Below are positions 1 through 6,789 of a DNA stretch of 15,957 nucleotides, in pieces. The stretch covers positions 1-15,957 of the forward strand of contig CAMXVQ010000020.1 in assembly GCA_947252455.1 (NCBI GenBank), written 5' to 3'. Positions within the stretch are counted from its first letter, which is position 1; each line of letters starts with the position of its first letter. The notes under the pieces were generated by a model. It did not search any database. It was not told where the DNA came from and worked only from the letters and a program-made list of their open reading frames with translations. Source of the stretch: an uncultured Atopobium sp. Lineage in GTDB: Bacteria; Actinomycetota; Coriobacteriia; Coriobacteriales; Atopobiaceae. The position numbers and the translations under genes are program-made.

Positions 1-1562
1 TTAATGCCCGCAACTTCGTCCACAATACGAGATGAAATACGCGATAGAACATCGTAGGGCAGCTTTGCCCAATCTGCTGTCATGGCATCGCTACTTTCAA
101 CTGCGCGCAAAATAACTGGACGCTGATATGTGCGCTCATCGCCCATAACACCTACACTTTTAATATCGGGCAACACGGCAAAATACTGCCAACAAGCATG
201 CTCCGAATTACGCTCACCAGTTTGTTTATATAATTGCTCGTTATACGCGTCCAACTCTTCGCGAACAATAGCATCGGCAGAACGCAACTGTTCAAGCTTT
301 TCTAAGGTTACACTTCCGATAATTCTAATAGCAAGCCCTGGACCTGGGAACGGCTGGCGATACACCATCTTCTCGGGCAAACCAAGCGCCAAACCAAGTT
401 CGCGCACCTCGTCCTTAAAGAAATGATCAAGCGGTTCAATTAAATCAAAATGAACGCCTTCGGGGAACGGAATTAGATTATGATGACTCTTAATAGTAGA
501 GGCCTTACCACCTGTTTTACGAGCACCCGACTCGATAATATCAGGATAAATAGTGCCTTGCGCTAAGAACTGTACATCGCCAATGTTTTGAGCTTGCTCA
601 AAAAAGACTTTCCAAAATTCTGTTCCAATACGCTTGCGTTTTTCCTCGGGCTCACTTACGCCTTCAAGCAATTTTGCATAACGTTCTTCGGCATGTACGT
701 GCACTAAATCAACGTCAAACTGTTTACGAAAAACTTCTTCCACCAGCTCGGGCTCACCTTTGCGCAACAGGCCGTGATTCACAAAAACACAGGTAAGCTG
801 CTTTCCAATTGCGCGATGAACAAGAGCAGCAACAACAGAAGAATCCACGCCGCCTGAAAGAGCAAGGATAACTTTTTTATCGCCTACACGCGCACGAATC
901 TGTGCAATTTTTTCTTCGACAATGTTATCCATGGTCCATGATGGCTCAAGATTGCATACCTTAAACAAGAAATTAGACAGAAGCTCTTGTCCATACTGTG
1001 TATGACGAACTTCAGGATGAAACTGCGTTGCATACAGCTTTTGAGCAGCACATTCCATAGACGCAATGGGACATGTATCAGTAGAAGACGTAACATTAAA
1101 GCCTTGTGGAACACGGGACACGCTGTCGCGGTGGCTCATCCAAACTTTTTGATGATCAGGCGTATCGCCAAACACAAGCGAAGATCCCTCGCGCTTAAGC
1201 TCGGCTGGACCGTACTCCCCTTTTTCGGTATGTCCAACCGCACCACCCAGCGTGGCTGCCATAATCTGTTGACCATAGCAAAATCCAAACACGGGAATAC
1301 CTAATTCAAACACATGAGGATCCATAGATGGAGCATCCTTGGCATATACCGATGCAGGACCTCCAGATAAAATAATTGCCGATGGATGCATAGACTCAAG
1401 CTCTGCAGCAGAAATGTCACACGGCACAATTTCTGAATATACGTGCAAATCACGCACGCGACGTGCAATAAGTTGACCGTACTGCGCGCCAAAATCAAAT
1501 ACCGCAACAAATTGCTTTGGTCTAAGACCTTGCATAAGTGATGAACAAGTTGTCTGTTGCAT
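1..1562 (-). CDS. guaA: GMP synthase (glutamine-hydrolysing), C-terminus cut by window edge
   Basis: Converts XMP to GMP with ATP and glutamine, the last step of de novo GMP synthesis, in the cytoplasm. Seen: the N-terminal class I glutamine amidotransferase domain opens with VFDFGAQYGQLIARRV (about residues 22-37) and carries the nucleophile Cys95 in GFCYGQQ. The ATP-pyrophosphatase P-loop SGGVDSS lies at residues 236-242, and the C-terminal dimerisation domain runs to DVLSRISSRIVDEVAGI(N) at the window edge. The 520 codons present suggest that fewer than about 20 residues are missing. The ATG at 1562 is chosen because AGGAGG (1568-1573) precedes it by 5 nt. This gives an N-terminal tail of roughly 15 residues before the usual family start. 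The TTA at bases 1-3 is out of frame and is not the stop. Divergent from the LCP gene. Family assignment is essentially certain. Confidence 0.97.
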   Translation of the reverse strand, partial: MQQTTCSSLMQGLRPKQFVAVFDFGAQYGQLIARRVRDLHVYSEIVPCDISAAELESMHPSAIILSGGPASVYAKDAPSMDPHVFELGIPVFGFCYGQQIMAATLGGAVGHTEKGEYGPAELKREGSSLVFGDTPDHQKVWMSHRDSVSRVPQGFNVTSSTDTCPIASMECAAQKLYATQFHPEVRHTQYGQELLSNFLFKVCNLEPSWTMDNIVEEKIAQIRARVGDKKVILALSGGVDSSVVAALVHRAIGKQLTCVFVNHGLLRKGEPELVEEVFRKQFDVDLVHVHAEERYAKLLEGVSEPEEKRKRIGTEFWKVFFEQAQNIGDVQFLAQGTIYPDIIESGARKTGGKASTIKSHHNLIPFPEGVHFDLIEPLDHFFKDEVRELGLALGLPEKMVYRQPFPGPGLAIRIIGSVTLEKLEQLRSADAIVREELDAYNEQLYKQTGERNSEHACWQYFAVLPDIKSVGVMGDERTYQRPVILRAVESSDAMTADWAKLPYDVLSRISSRIVDEVAGI

Positions 1563-1567
1563 CCATT

Positions 1568-1573
1568 CCTCCT
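1568..1573 (-). promoter_or_regulatory. guaA ribosome binding site
   Basis: AGGAGG on the minus strand, 5 nt from the ATG at 1562. It decides between this start and an out-of-frame ATG at 1566, which lies too close to the site. Confidence 0.8.
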
Positions 1574-1671
1574 GTAATCACACCAAATACATATCCTGCA
1601 CAAGACTAGGATAATTGCTCGAGCTCATATATCATCAAAACCTTGTACGCGCGATTTAGGTGCATACAAGC

Positions 1672-1701
1672 ATTAGAAAAGCTACAAAATACCTGTAACA
1701 A
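1672..1701 (-). promoter_or_regulatory. Possible guaA promoter
   Basis: Minus strand: a -35-like TTGTTA (1701-1696), 18-nt spacer and -10-like TCTAAT (1677-1672), leaving a leader of roughly 100 nt before the guaA start. Matches are 4/6 and 5/6 to the sigma-70 consensus. In AT-rich DNA this is suggestive only. Confidence 0.35.
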
Positions 1702-1710
1702 GTGTGACAG
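1693..1710. promoter_or_regulatory. Operator-like near-palindrome CTGTAACA-AG-TGTGACAG
   Basis: Two 8-bp half-sites, CTGTAACA and TGTGACAG, match as inverted repeats at 7 of 8 positions around a 2-bp centre. The site covers the -35 of the possible guaA promoter, where a dimeric repressor could act. The regulator is unknown. Confidence 0.4.
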
Positions 1711-1769
1711 ATTCGTTGATAAAGAAAGTTAGCCGCACTGTTATTGATATTTCATGTTCCTATTATAAC

Positions 1770-1791
1770 GAGCCTATGAGTTTTTAGGCTC
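1770..1791. repeat. Short inverted repeat (7-bp stem, 8-nt loop)
   Basis: GAGCCTA (1770-1776) and TAGGCTC (1785-1791) are perfect inverted copies around TGAGTTTT. No T-run follows on the plus strand, so it is not a convincing terminator. Its role is unknown. Confidence 0.4.
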
Positions 1792-1841
1792 TTGCAACTA
1801 TTAAAGATGCAACACATGCACACAAAAGGTAAGATTATCTT

Positions 1842-1869
1842 TTGATATACTTGTAGGTCGATATATAAC
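1842..1869 (+). promoter_or_regulatory. Possible LCP gene promoter
   Basis: TTGATA (1842-1847), 16-nt spacer, TATAAC (1864-1869). Both hexamers match the sigma-70 consensus at 5 of 6 positions. It would give a leader of about 170 nt before GTG 2048. Confidence 0.45.
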
Positions 1870-1899
1870 ATGTAAGTTACTATACATTGTCAACTTATC

Positions 1900-1951
1900 A
1901 GTTGCTTGTGGTTAGCTATCTTACTTGTTTGGGTTCTGCGTGAAAGCAACT
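1900..1951 (+). repeat. Wide inverted repeat in LCP leader
   Basis: AGTTGCTT (1900-1907) and AAGCAACT (1944-1951) are perfect 8-bp inverted copies separated by 36 nt. In the putative leader RNA they could form a long-loop stem. No known riboswitch was recognised. Confidence 0.3.
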
Positions 1952-2036
1952 CAAATACAAGCTAGTACGTGCACGTGAAAACATGCATGCAAGCACAGGT
2001 AGAGTTATAAGTTGTACTATACTTGCGAATATTCTT

Positions 2037-2041
2037 GGAGG
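2037..2041 (+). promoter_or_regulatory. LCP gene ribosome binding site
   Basis: GGAGG, 6 nt before GTG 2048. It sits inside the longer open frame from ATG 2012 and therefore argues for the GTG start. Confidence 0.8.
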
Positions 2042-2047
2042 ATTAAA

Positions 2048-3715
2048 GTGCCACTCCACAATAAAAAACATCAGCATATGACGCGTGCACAACTGAAAGC
2101 ATTATCAACCTCTCGATATGCCTCTGGTTCGCGTCATTTTCAAAAAGCAGACAATAATACGCATCAACAAAACAGTAATGATCAAAATTTTGCTGCAGAT
2201 GCGCATGCCAAAGCGAATGAGCCTCAAACGCTTCGTAAAACGAATTTAGGTGCGCAAAATCATTCTAAATCTCATTTTTCTGCACATGCCGAAGCAAATC
2301 AAGCGATGCCAGATACACAGATTCACAGTCGCGACAACGCAGTAAGCTATTATGCCAAAAAGCGTATTGAAAACACCAAAAAGAAAATCTTGCAAACTAT
2401 TGGTTTTTCATGCCTAGGGTTTTTGCTAACCGTTGGTATAGCACTTGCTGCAGTTGTTGGATATCTTTATATGATTAACGGCCAAATTACAGGTCGTGTG
2501 GGAAAAGACTTATTGGCAACTCTTACTGATACCTCAAACAATGAGCCATTTTATACCTTACTGTTAGGTGTCGATAAAGATGAAGACCGTGCAGAAGGAT
2601 CCACCTATGGCCCCTCGGATAGTGCATACCGCACTGATACCATTATTTTGACGCGTGTTGATCCTAAAAACAAAAAAGTAACGATGATTTCTATCCCACG
2701 CGATACCTATGTTGAACTTGGAAAACACGGGAAACAAAAGATAAATGCAGCGTATTCAGTAGGCGGTGCCGCCTATGCGGTGCAGGTTGTAGAAAAATTC
2801 TCTGGCGTTAAGATTTCTCACTACGCAGAAGTTGATATGGACGGATTTGCTCAGGTTGTAGACTCTATTGGCGGTGTTGACGTAGATTTACCAGTTCCGG
2901 TAAAAGATCCGAACTATACCAAGATAGATTTACCTGCAGGTAAACAGCACCTCGATGGCCATACAGCGGCATTACTTGGAAGGTCTCGTCATGCTTATGA
3001 TAAATATGGAGACGGCGATACCTTTAGAGCGGCAAATCAGCGCATGCTTATTGGAAACGTTATGAAAAAGGTTCTGTCATCTGGGCCTGCAGGCATTGCG
3101 TCAAGTATTACCACTATGGCAAAATACGTTACAACCGATATGAATGTCACTGATATTATTGCATTAAGCACTAAGTTTGTAGGTATGGATATTAATAATG
3201 ACATCTACTCGGGACTTTGCCCAACAATCTCTAAATATATGAATAAGACTTGGTACGAAATCTGCGAAACCAAAAAGTGGCAAGAAATGATTAAACGTGT
3301 TGATATGGGATTGCCTCCTTTTGATTCCGAAAAAGAAAATACTTCAAAAGGTATAGCAGGATCAGTTGGTATCAGCAGCTCACCAGATGGTAGCGCGTCG
3401 GATAATAACAAGGATGCTCAGAGTTCTCAAGAAGAAGCCTCTTTTGAAGGGAGCGTAGCTGTTCTGAACGCATCAGGCAAACAAGGTGTTGCAAGACAAA
3501 AAGCATCAACACTCACAAATAAAGGCTTTAGCGCACAGCCAGGCAATTCACGAAAAGTACTGGCAAAAAGCACAGTGTATTACACAGAAGGTAACGAATC
3601 AAAAGCAAAGGGCGTTGCACAAACTCTTGGAATTGTAGCTAAACCACAATTAAATAAAGGACAGTTTGATTCGGGAACCGATGTGGTTGTCTTAATCGGA
3701 AAAGATTTGCTTTAG
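2048..3715 (+). CDS. LytR-CpsA-Psr (LCP) family glycopolymer ligase with LytR_C domain
   Basis: LCP enzymes transfer lipid-linked glycopolymers (teichoic acid, capsule or arabinogalactan type) to peptidoglycan outside the membrane. Seen, numbered from GTG 2048 (555 aa): a hydrophilic His/Asn/Gln-rich cytoplasmic tail, about 1-110; one membrane segment, about 115-142, with GFLLTVGIALAAVVGYLY; the LCP domain, about 168-340, with LLLGVD, an RTDTIIL segment, SIPRDTYVEL (catalytic-site Arg) and INAAYSVGG; then a Ser/Asp/Glu-rich linker, about 420-460; and a LytR_C domain, about 462-555, starting near GSVAVLNASG. The topology, N-in and catalytic domain out, fits the family. It is a single gene, convergent with ychF and divergent from guaA. 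The substrate cannot be told from sequence. The family call is very secure. Confidence 0.95.
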   Translation: MPLHNKKHQHMTRAQLKALSTSRYASGSRHFQKADNNTHQQNSNDQNFAADAHAKANEPQTLRKTNLGAQNHSKSHFSAHAEANQAMPDTQIHSRDNAVSYYAKKRIENTKKKILQTIGFSCLGFLLTVGIALAAVVGYLYMINGQITGRVGKDLLATLTDTSNNEPFYTLLLGVDKDEDRAEGSTYGPSDSAYRTDTIILTRVDPKNKKVTMISIPRDTYVELGKHGKQKINAAYSVGGAAYAVQVVEKFSGVKISHYAEVDMDGFAQVVDSIGGVDVDLPVPVKDPNYTKIDLPAGKQHLDGHTAALLGRSRHAYDKYGDGDTFRAANQRMLIGNVMKKVLSSGPAGIASSITTMAKYVTTDMNVTDIIALSTKFVGMDINNDIYSGLCPTISKYMNKTWYEICETKKWQEMIKRVDMGLPPFDSEKENTSKGIAGSVGISSSPDGSASDNNKDAQSSQEEASFEGSVAVLNASGKQGVARQKASTLTNKGFSAQPGNSRKVLAKSTVYYTEGNESKAKGVAQTLGIVAKPQLNKGQFDSGTDVVVLIGKDLL

Positions 3716-3721
3716 GAATTA

Positions 3722-3768
3722 GCCTTGCGCCAAAGGTGAGCATATACTCCGTATGAACGGCGCAGGGC
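3722..3768 (+). repeat. Stem-loop in the 3' region of the LCP gene
   Basis: GCCTTGCGCC (3722-3731) pairs with GGCGCAGGGC (3759-3768): 10 pairs including one G-U, around a 27-nt loop. It begins 6 nt after the LCP stop and precedes the terminator. It has no T-run, so it may be an mRNA 3' end structure rather than a terminator. Confidence 0.4.
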
Positions 3769-3800
3769 AAATACGGACATAAGCAATATACCTGCATAAA

Positions 3801-3831
3801 AATTGAGCCGTACTATAAGTACGGCTCAATT
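3801..3831. terminator. Bidirectional terminator between LCP gene and ychF
   Basis: AATTGAGCCGTACT (3801-3814), loop ATA, and AGTACGGCTCAATT (3818-3831) form a perfect 14-bp stem between convergent genes. The A/T-rich arm ends supply short U stretches in either direction. No long T-run is present, so efficiency is uncertain. Confidence 0.78.
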
Positions 3832-3854
3832 CATTTAACAGTTATCACATTACC

Positions 3855-4916
3855 TTACACGTTAAAACGAAAGACCATCACGTCGCCATCTTGCACAACG
3901 TAATCTTTGCCTTCCATACGAAGCTTTCCAGCATCGCGCGCGCCACTTTCGCCGCCAAGTTCAATATAATCATCAAACGAGATGGTCTCGGCTTTAATGA
4001 ACCCACGCTCAAAATCACTATGAATAACGCCTGCAGCTTGAGGCGCTTTTGCTCCAATTTTAACCGTCCAAGCACGGACTTCTTTAGGGCCTGCCGTAAA
4101 GAAGCTTTGCAGCCCCAATAAACGATATGCTGCCTGCGCTAAAATCTCTAATCCCGAATGTTGCAAACCTAACGATTGCAAATATTCAGCGGCTTCCGCG
4201 TCATCAAGCTCAGAAAGTTCTGCCTCAACCTGGGCACATATCGGCAACGCAGGCATTCCATGAATAACAGGCTTATCTTGCAACTGGTCTTCATCGCAAT
4301 TAGCTACATAGAGCAAGGGCTTCATAGTAAGTAAGAACAGGTCATGCGCATCGGCCTTTTCATCTGGAGTCATATCCATATCGGCTGCGCGTTTACCGTC
4401 GTTAAGCCATGCTCGCAATCGCACAGCAATATCAAGGCGACTCTTTTGATCTTTATCGCGCTTTGCTTCTTTTTCGAGCTTAGGAATAGCGCGTTCAAGC
4501 GTGCCTAAATCTGCTAACACAAGCTCAGTTTGTATAGTGTCAACATCGCTTTCAGGATCAACTTTGCCGTCTACATGGATAACATCGGGATCACTAAAGT
4601 AACGCACAACCTCACAAATAGCGTCACATTGACGAATATTTGCTAAAAACTGATTGCCTAACCCCTCACCATTATTTGCACCACGTACCAAACCTGCAAT
4701 ATCAACAAACTCAACCGTAGCAGGGACAATTTGTGCGGGATGTACAATTTGAGCAAGTTGATTAAGACGCGTATCGGGTACCTGCACAATGCCCACATTG
4801 GGGTCGATGGTAGCAAAGGGATAGTTTGCAGCTAAACCAGTTTGTTTGGTAAGCGCAGTAAATAAAGTAGACTTGCCAACGTTTGGTAGTCCTACAATTC
4901 CAATTGATAAAGACAC
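3855..4916 (-). CDS. ychF: YchF/OLA1-family redox-regulated NTPase
   Basis: Obg-related P-loop NTPase, known in this family to prefer ATP over GTP and to bind ribosomes; it is linked to stress and translation control. Seen, numbered from GTG 4916 (353 aa): G1 motif GLPNVGKS at 9-16; switch region with FVDIAGLVRGANNGEGLGNQFL; YVANCDED in the place of the GTP-specificity NKxD motif, consistent with the family's altered nucleotide choice; and a C-terminal TGS domain ending VQDGDVMVFRFNV. The family is usually near 360 aa, so it is full length. The GTG start gives the typical opening SLSIGIVGLPNVGKS and has AGGAG 8 nt upstream. A longer frame to GTG 4946 lacks such a site. It lies 166 nt downstream of the [4Fe-4S] gene on the same strand. 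Confidence 0.96.
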   Translation of the reverse strand: MSLSIGIVGLPNVGKSTLFTALTKQTGLAANYPFATIDPNVGIVQVPDTRLNQLAQIVHPAQIVPATVEFVDIAGLVRGANNGEGLGNQFLANIRQCDAICEVVRYFSDPDVIHVDGKVDPESDVDTIQTELVLADLGTLERAIPKLEKEAKRDKDQKSRLDIAVRLRAWLNDGKRAADMDMTPDEKADAHDLFLLTMKPLLYVANCDEDQLQDKPVIHGMPALPICAQVEAELSELDDAEAAEYLQSLGLQHSGLEILAQAAYRLLGLQSFFTAGPKEVRAWTVKIGAKAPQAAGVIHSDFERGFIKAETISFDDYIELGGESGARDAGKLRMEGKDYVVQDGDVMVFRFNV

Positions 4917-4924
4917 ACGATCAA

Positions 4925-4929
4925 CTCCT
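4925..4929 (-). promoter_or_regulatory. ychF ribosome binding site
   Basis: AGGAG on the minus strand, 8 nt before GTG 4916. It places the start 10 codons inside the longest open frame. Confidence 0.7.
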
Positions 4930-5082
4930 GAAAAAGAAGGCAACACTGCATAAACATGTGCCGAAAAATCTTCTCACATAAGGTATCTTACAACATTGCT
5001 TAAATCTTCTGAGCGTGTTTTTGTTGCGATGATGGTAAACACATGTTTCACAGCACAAGAAAACGCAGGATTTACGCAAGAC

Positions 5083-6399
5083 TTACGAGTTATCCTCGCT
5101 CAAACGTTCCAAGACGCGCAAACCACGCTCAACCTGCTTACGAGTGCGCTCTTTTATCTTTGCCACGCGCTCTTTACGTTCACGCGCCTCTTTTTGTAGA
5201 CGAATTGCTTCTTCATCGCGCACAATAAGCTCATGCGTGTCGCCTTGCTTCATGACAATACATTGCTCGGGACAAACAAGCGCACATGCCGAACAGTTCA
5301 CACAATAGGCAGTCTGCACCGAAAAACGCCCATGCTCGTCTAAATTGCATGCATTAACAGGACACACACGCGTACATGCCGAACACACGGTGCAGGCACT
5401 CATATCGCAAACTGGTATCAAATTTTGTTCTTTATAATGAGCAGCGAGCTGCGGATTTTTTTGGATAACAGAAAGGAGTAACTTACGCTTTTGGGTAAGA
5501 AGACGATGATTATATGATGTAGTTGTATCTCCAAGCGCTTTCTCAAGCGTACATTGCAGCTCAAAAAGGTCGTTGGAATGCTTTTGAATTTTGCGCGTTA
5601 CGGCCTGAACGCCTGCATATACAGGATTTTGTGCAGCAAGTAAGGTTTGACCTGCTCGGCCAACATCACGTAAAAATTCTTGGCGCAAAAATGCACGCGA
5701 CATGTCGTGATTAAGATTATGTTTATCTACTTCTATGCCAACTTCTTTACCAATAAACTCCTCGGCTGCTCCAATTTCATCGGTATACGCAAGCTCACCC
5801 GTAGTTGTTTTACACTTATCGCACACGCCTACGGGTAAATACACGCTAATATTGGAATACTCTTGTAACAGGGCTATCCATACTTCGCGCGGAACTACAC
5901 CTAGGCAGGGCAAAAGGATTTCGTTAGGACGAGGCAGCTTTCCAAGTGCTCGCGTACAGGTGATATAGCATACCTCATACATCGAAGCAACTTTTGCAAT
6001 ACGATCATACAGGGATTTTGCCATAAAGCGAGAAACAATAAATGCCTCGGTAGGGCATGCAGCAATACACAAACCGCAGGCACGACACGTATCTGCAATC
6101 TTTACAGTTGAGCCTTTAATATCAATGGCATCAACTGGGCAAACATCCATACAAGCATGACAGGTGCACGTAGTATGTGCACCAACACCTTCGGCACGAT
6201 ACGCATTATAGGCTCCAACATTCAAACAAGAAAGCGCATTTGCACGCGGTTTTTCTTTGTAATCACGCGGGTCAAAGACGCGCGCAGAACTCTTATCGCC
6301 TGTTAATACCTGCGTAATCTGGCCTAAAGGCTGCGATAATGCAGAAAGATCCTGTTTTATATCGATGATATCATCGAGCATATCACGCTTAGTACTCAC
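5083..6399 (-). CDS. Multi-[4Fe-4S] ferredoxin-type protein, function unknown
   Basis: Cytoplasmic electron-transfer protein of 438 aa; no signal peptide or membrane span is visible. Seen: an N-terminal cluster pair, Cys78/80-Cys83-Cys87-Pro (slightly irregular C-x-C-x2-C-x3-CP) and Cys105-108-111-115-Pro (regular). A middle region has Cys144, Cys148, Cys165 (in LLPCLGVVP) and Cys193-x2-Cys196. A second, C-terminal pair is Cys336-339-342-346-Pro and Cys366-369-372-376-Pro, followed by a highly charged helix, about 395-432. The spacing of the middle cysteines recalls MvhD/FlpD-type hydrogenase iron-sulfur subunits, but I cannot prove homology. The GTG start has AGGGGA (6407-6412) 7 nt upstream; Met7 is an alternative. 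No redox partner lies nearby; the neighbours are ychF downstream and asnA divergent. I do not recognise a characterised orthologue. Confidence 0.85.
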   Translation of the reverse strand: MSTKRDMLDDIIDIKQDLSALSQPLGQITQVLTGDKSSARVFDPRDYKEKPRANALSCLNVGAYNAYRAEGVGAHTTCTCHACMDVCPVDAIDIKGSTVKIADTCRACGLCIAACPTEAFIVSRFMAKSLYDRIAKVASMYEVCYITCTRALGKLPRPNEILLPCLGVVPREVWIALLQEYSNISVYLPVGVCDKCKTTTGELAYTDEIGAAEEFIGKEVGIEVDKHNLNHDMSRAFLRQEFLRDVGRAGQTLLAAQNPVYAGVQAVTRKIQKHSNDLFELQCTLEKALGDTTTSYNHRLLTQKRKLLLSVIQKNPQLAAHYKEQNLIPVCDMSACTVCSACTRVCPVNACNLDEHGRFSVQTAYCVNCSACALVCPEQCIVMKQGDTHELIVRDEEAIRLQKEARERKERVAKIKERTRKQVERGLRVLERLSEDNS

Positions 6400-6526
6400 C
6401 GATATATCCCCTATTCATTACTGTACGTCACAAGCGCAAGTTGCGACTATGGACGCACAAATTCCTCTCCCTAGTAACAAAACCTCATAAAATGCCACAT
6501 ATACGCGGTAAAAACCACCAATTTTA

Positions 6527-6545
6527 AAACGAGTCATCAAACGAG
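6527..6545 (+). repeat. Paired direct repeat AAACGAG, one helical turn apart
   Basis: AAACGAG occurs at 6528-6534 and again at 6539-6545, an 11-bp period. Related AAAACGAAA and TTTCGTTTT form the arms of the hairpin at 6683-6738. It could be a regulator site, but the motif is simple and the DNA is AT-rich. Confidence 0.3.
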
Positions 6546-6560
6546 CTGTTTTGTTATACG

Positions 6561-6588
6561 CTTATACTACCGCAAAGTTTTATTCCAA
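6561..6588 (-). promoter_or_regulatory. Possible promoter of the [4Fe-4S] gene
   Basis: Minus strand: TTGGAA (6588-6583), 16-nt spacer, TATAAG (6566-6561), with 4/6 and 5/6 consensus matches. The leader would be about 155 nt, which is long. Confidence 0.33.
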
Positions 6589-6618
6589 GTTGGTTACAAG
6601 TCTTGTTTTTTAACGAAA

Positions 6619-6646
6619 TTGCACGAGAATAAAGTAGTCCTATGAT
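6619..6646 (+). promoter_or_regulatory. Possible asnA promoter
   Basis: TTGCAC (6619-6624), 16-nt spacer, TATGAT (6641-6646). The -10 is good (5/6) and the -35 weak (3/6). Transcripts from here would carry both downstream hairpins in a leader of about 135 nt. Confidence 0.3.
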
Positions 6647-6677
6647 GGTATAAATTGTGTTGCACTGAATGTACCAT
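6645..6677 (+). repeat. Inverted repeat ATGGTA / TACCAT in asnA leader
   Basis: ATGGTA (6645-6650) and TACCAT (6672-6677) are perfect 6-bp inverted copies around a 21-nt loop, directly upstream of the long hairpin. Weak by itself. Confidence 0.3.
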
Positions 6678-6682
6678 GTTAT

Positions 6683-6738
6683 TTTAGTTTCGTTTTCTTT
6701 TGATGTAGCAACTATAGCAAAATAAAACGAAAGCTAAA
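6683..6738 (+). promoter_or_regulatory. Long hairpin in the asnA 5' leader
   Basis: A 56-nt element folds into one rod of 24 pairs. TTTAG (6683-6687) pairs with CTAAA (6734-6738). TTTCGTTTT (6688-6696) pairs with AAAACGAAA (6724-6732), G6733 being bulged. After a C/T mismatch, TTTTG (6698-6702) pairs with CAAAA (6718-6722). TGTAG (6704-6708) pairs with CTATA (6712-6716) with one G-U, around the loop CAA. It ends 39 nt before the Shine-Dalgarno and has no T-run after it, so it is not a plain terminator. It is probably a leader RNA structure or a DNA operator; no known family was recognised. Confidence 0.6.
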
Positions 6739-6777
6739 TATGGCCTAAACTATATCAGCTTGCACACACGGATTCGC

Positions 6778-6784
6778 AAAGGAG
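6778..6784 (+). promoter_or_regulatory. asnA ribosome binding site
   Basis: AAAGGAG, 5 nt before ATG 6790. It lies inside the longer open frame from ATG 6760 and fixes the shorter start. Confidence 0.85.
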
Positions 6785-6789
6785 TGAAT

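Larger units (their letters stand above)
1563..2047. other. Divergent intergenic region, guaA / LCP gene
   Basis: About 485 bp with no credible gene. It holds promoter-like hexamers for both flanking genes, an 18-bp near-palindrome (1693-1710), a 7-bp hairpin (1770-1791) and a wide inverted repeat in the LCP leader (1900-1951). There is also a 10-bp perfect palindrome ACGTGCACGT at 1967-1976. I looked for purine-riboswitch-like conserved sequence on the guaA side and did not recognise any. Confidence 0.7.
6400..6789. other. Divergent intergenic region, [4Fe-4S] gene / asnA
   Basis: About 390 bp without a credible gene. It holds promoter-like sites on both strands, two AAACGAG direct repeats 11 bp apart (6528-6534, 6539-6545), a 6-bp hairpin (6645-6677) and a long hairpin (6683-6738) just before the asnA ribosome binding site. 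I saw no T-box consensus (TGGNACCGCG). Confidence 0.7.

Noticed and set aside
1..3. TTA at the window edge as the guaA stop codon
   Set aside because: It is out of frame; the guaA frame reads through GCG GGC ATT AA(n), and the family normally has about 15-20 further residues.
130..1304. Plus-strand open frames at 130-426 and 987-1304
   Set aside because: They lie antisense inside guaA, whose conserved motifs are continuous through the region, and they have no recognisable protein features.
1967..1990. Cluster of short palindromes (ACGTGCACGT, TGCATGCA)
   Set aside because: They are short and alternate purine-pyrimidine, easily arising by chance, and no spacing relation to a promoter is clear.
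2012..2047. ATG 2012 as the LCP start
   Set aside because: The Shine-Dalgarno GGAGG lies inside this stretch, 6 nt before GTG 2048, so the 12 extra codons are probably leader.
6400..6789. T-box or known riboswitch in the asnA leader
   Set aside because: No TGGNACCGCG-type T-box sequence, no specifier-loop layout and no terminator/antiterminator pair with T-run was found, only the unclassified hairpins.
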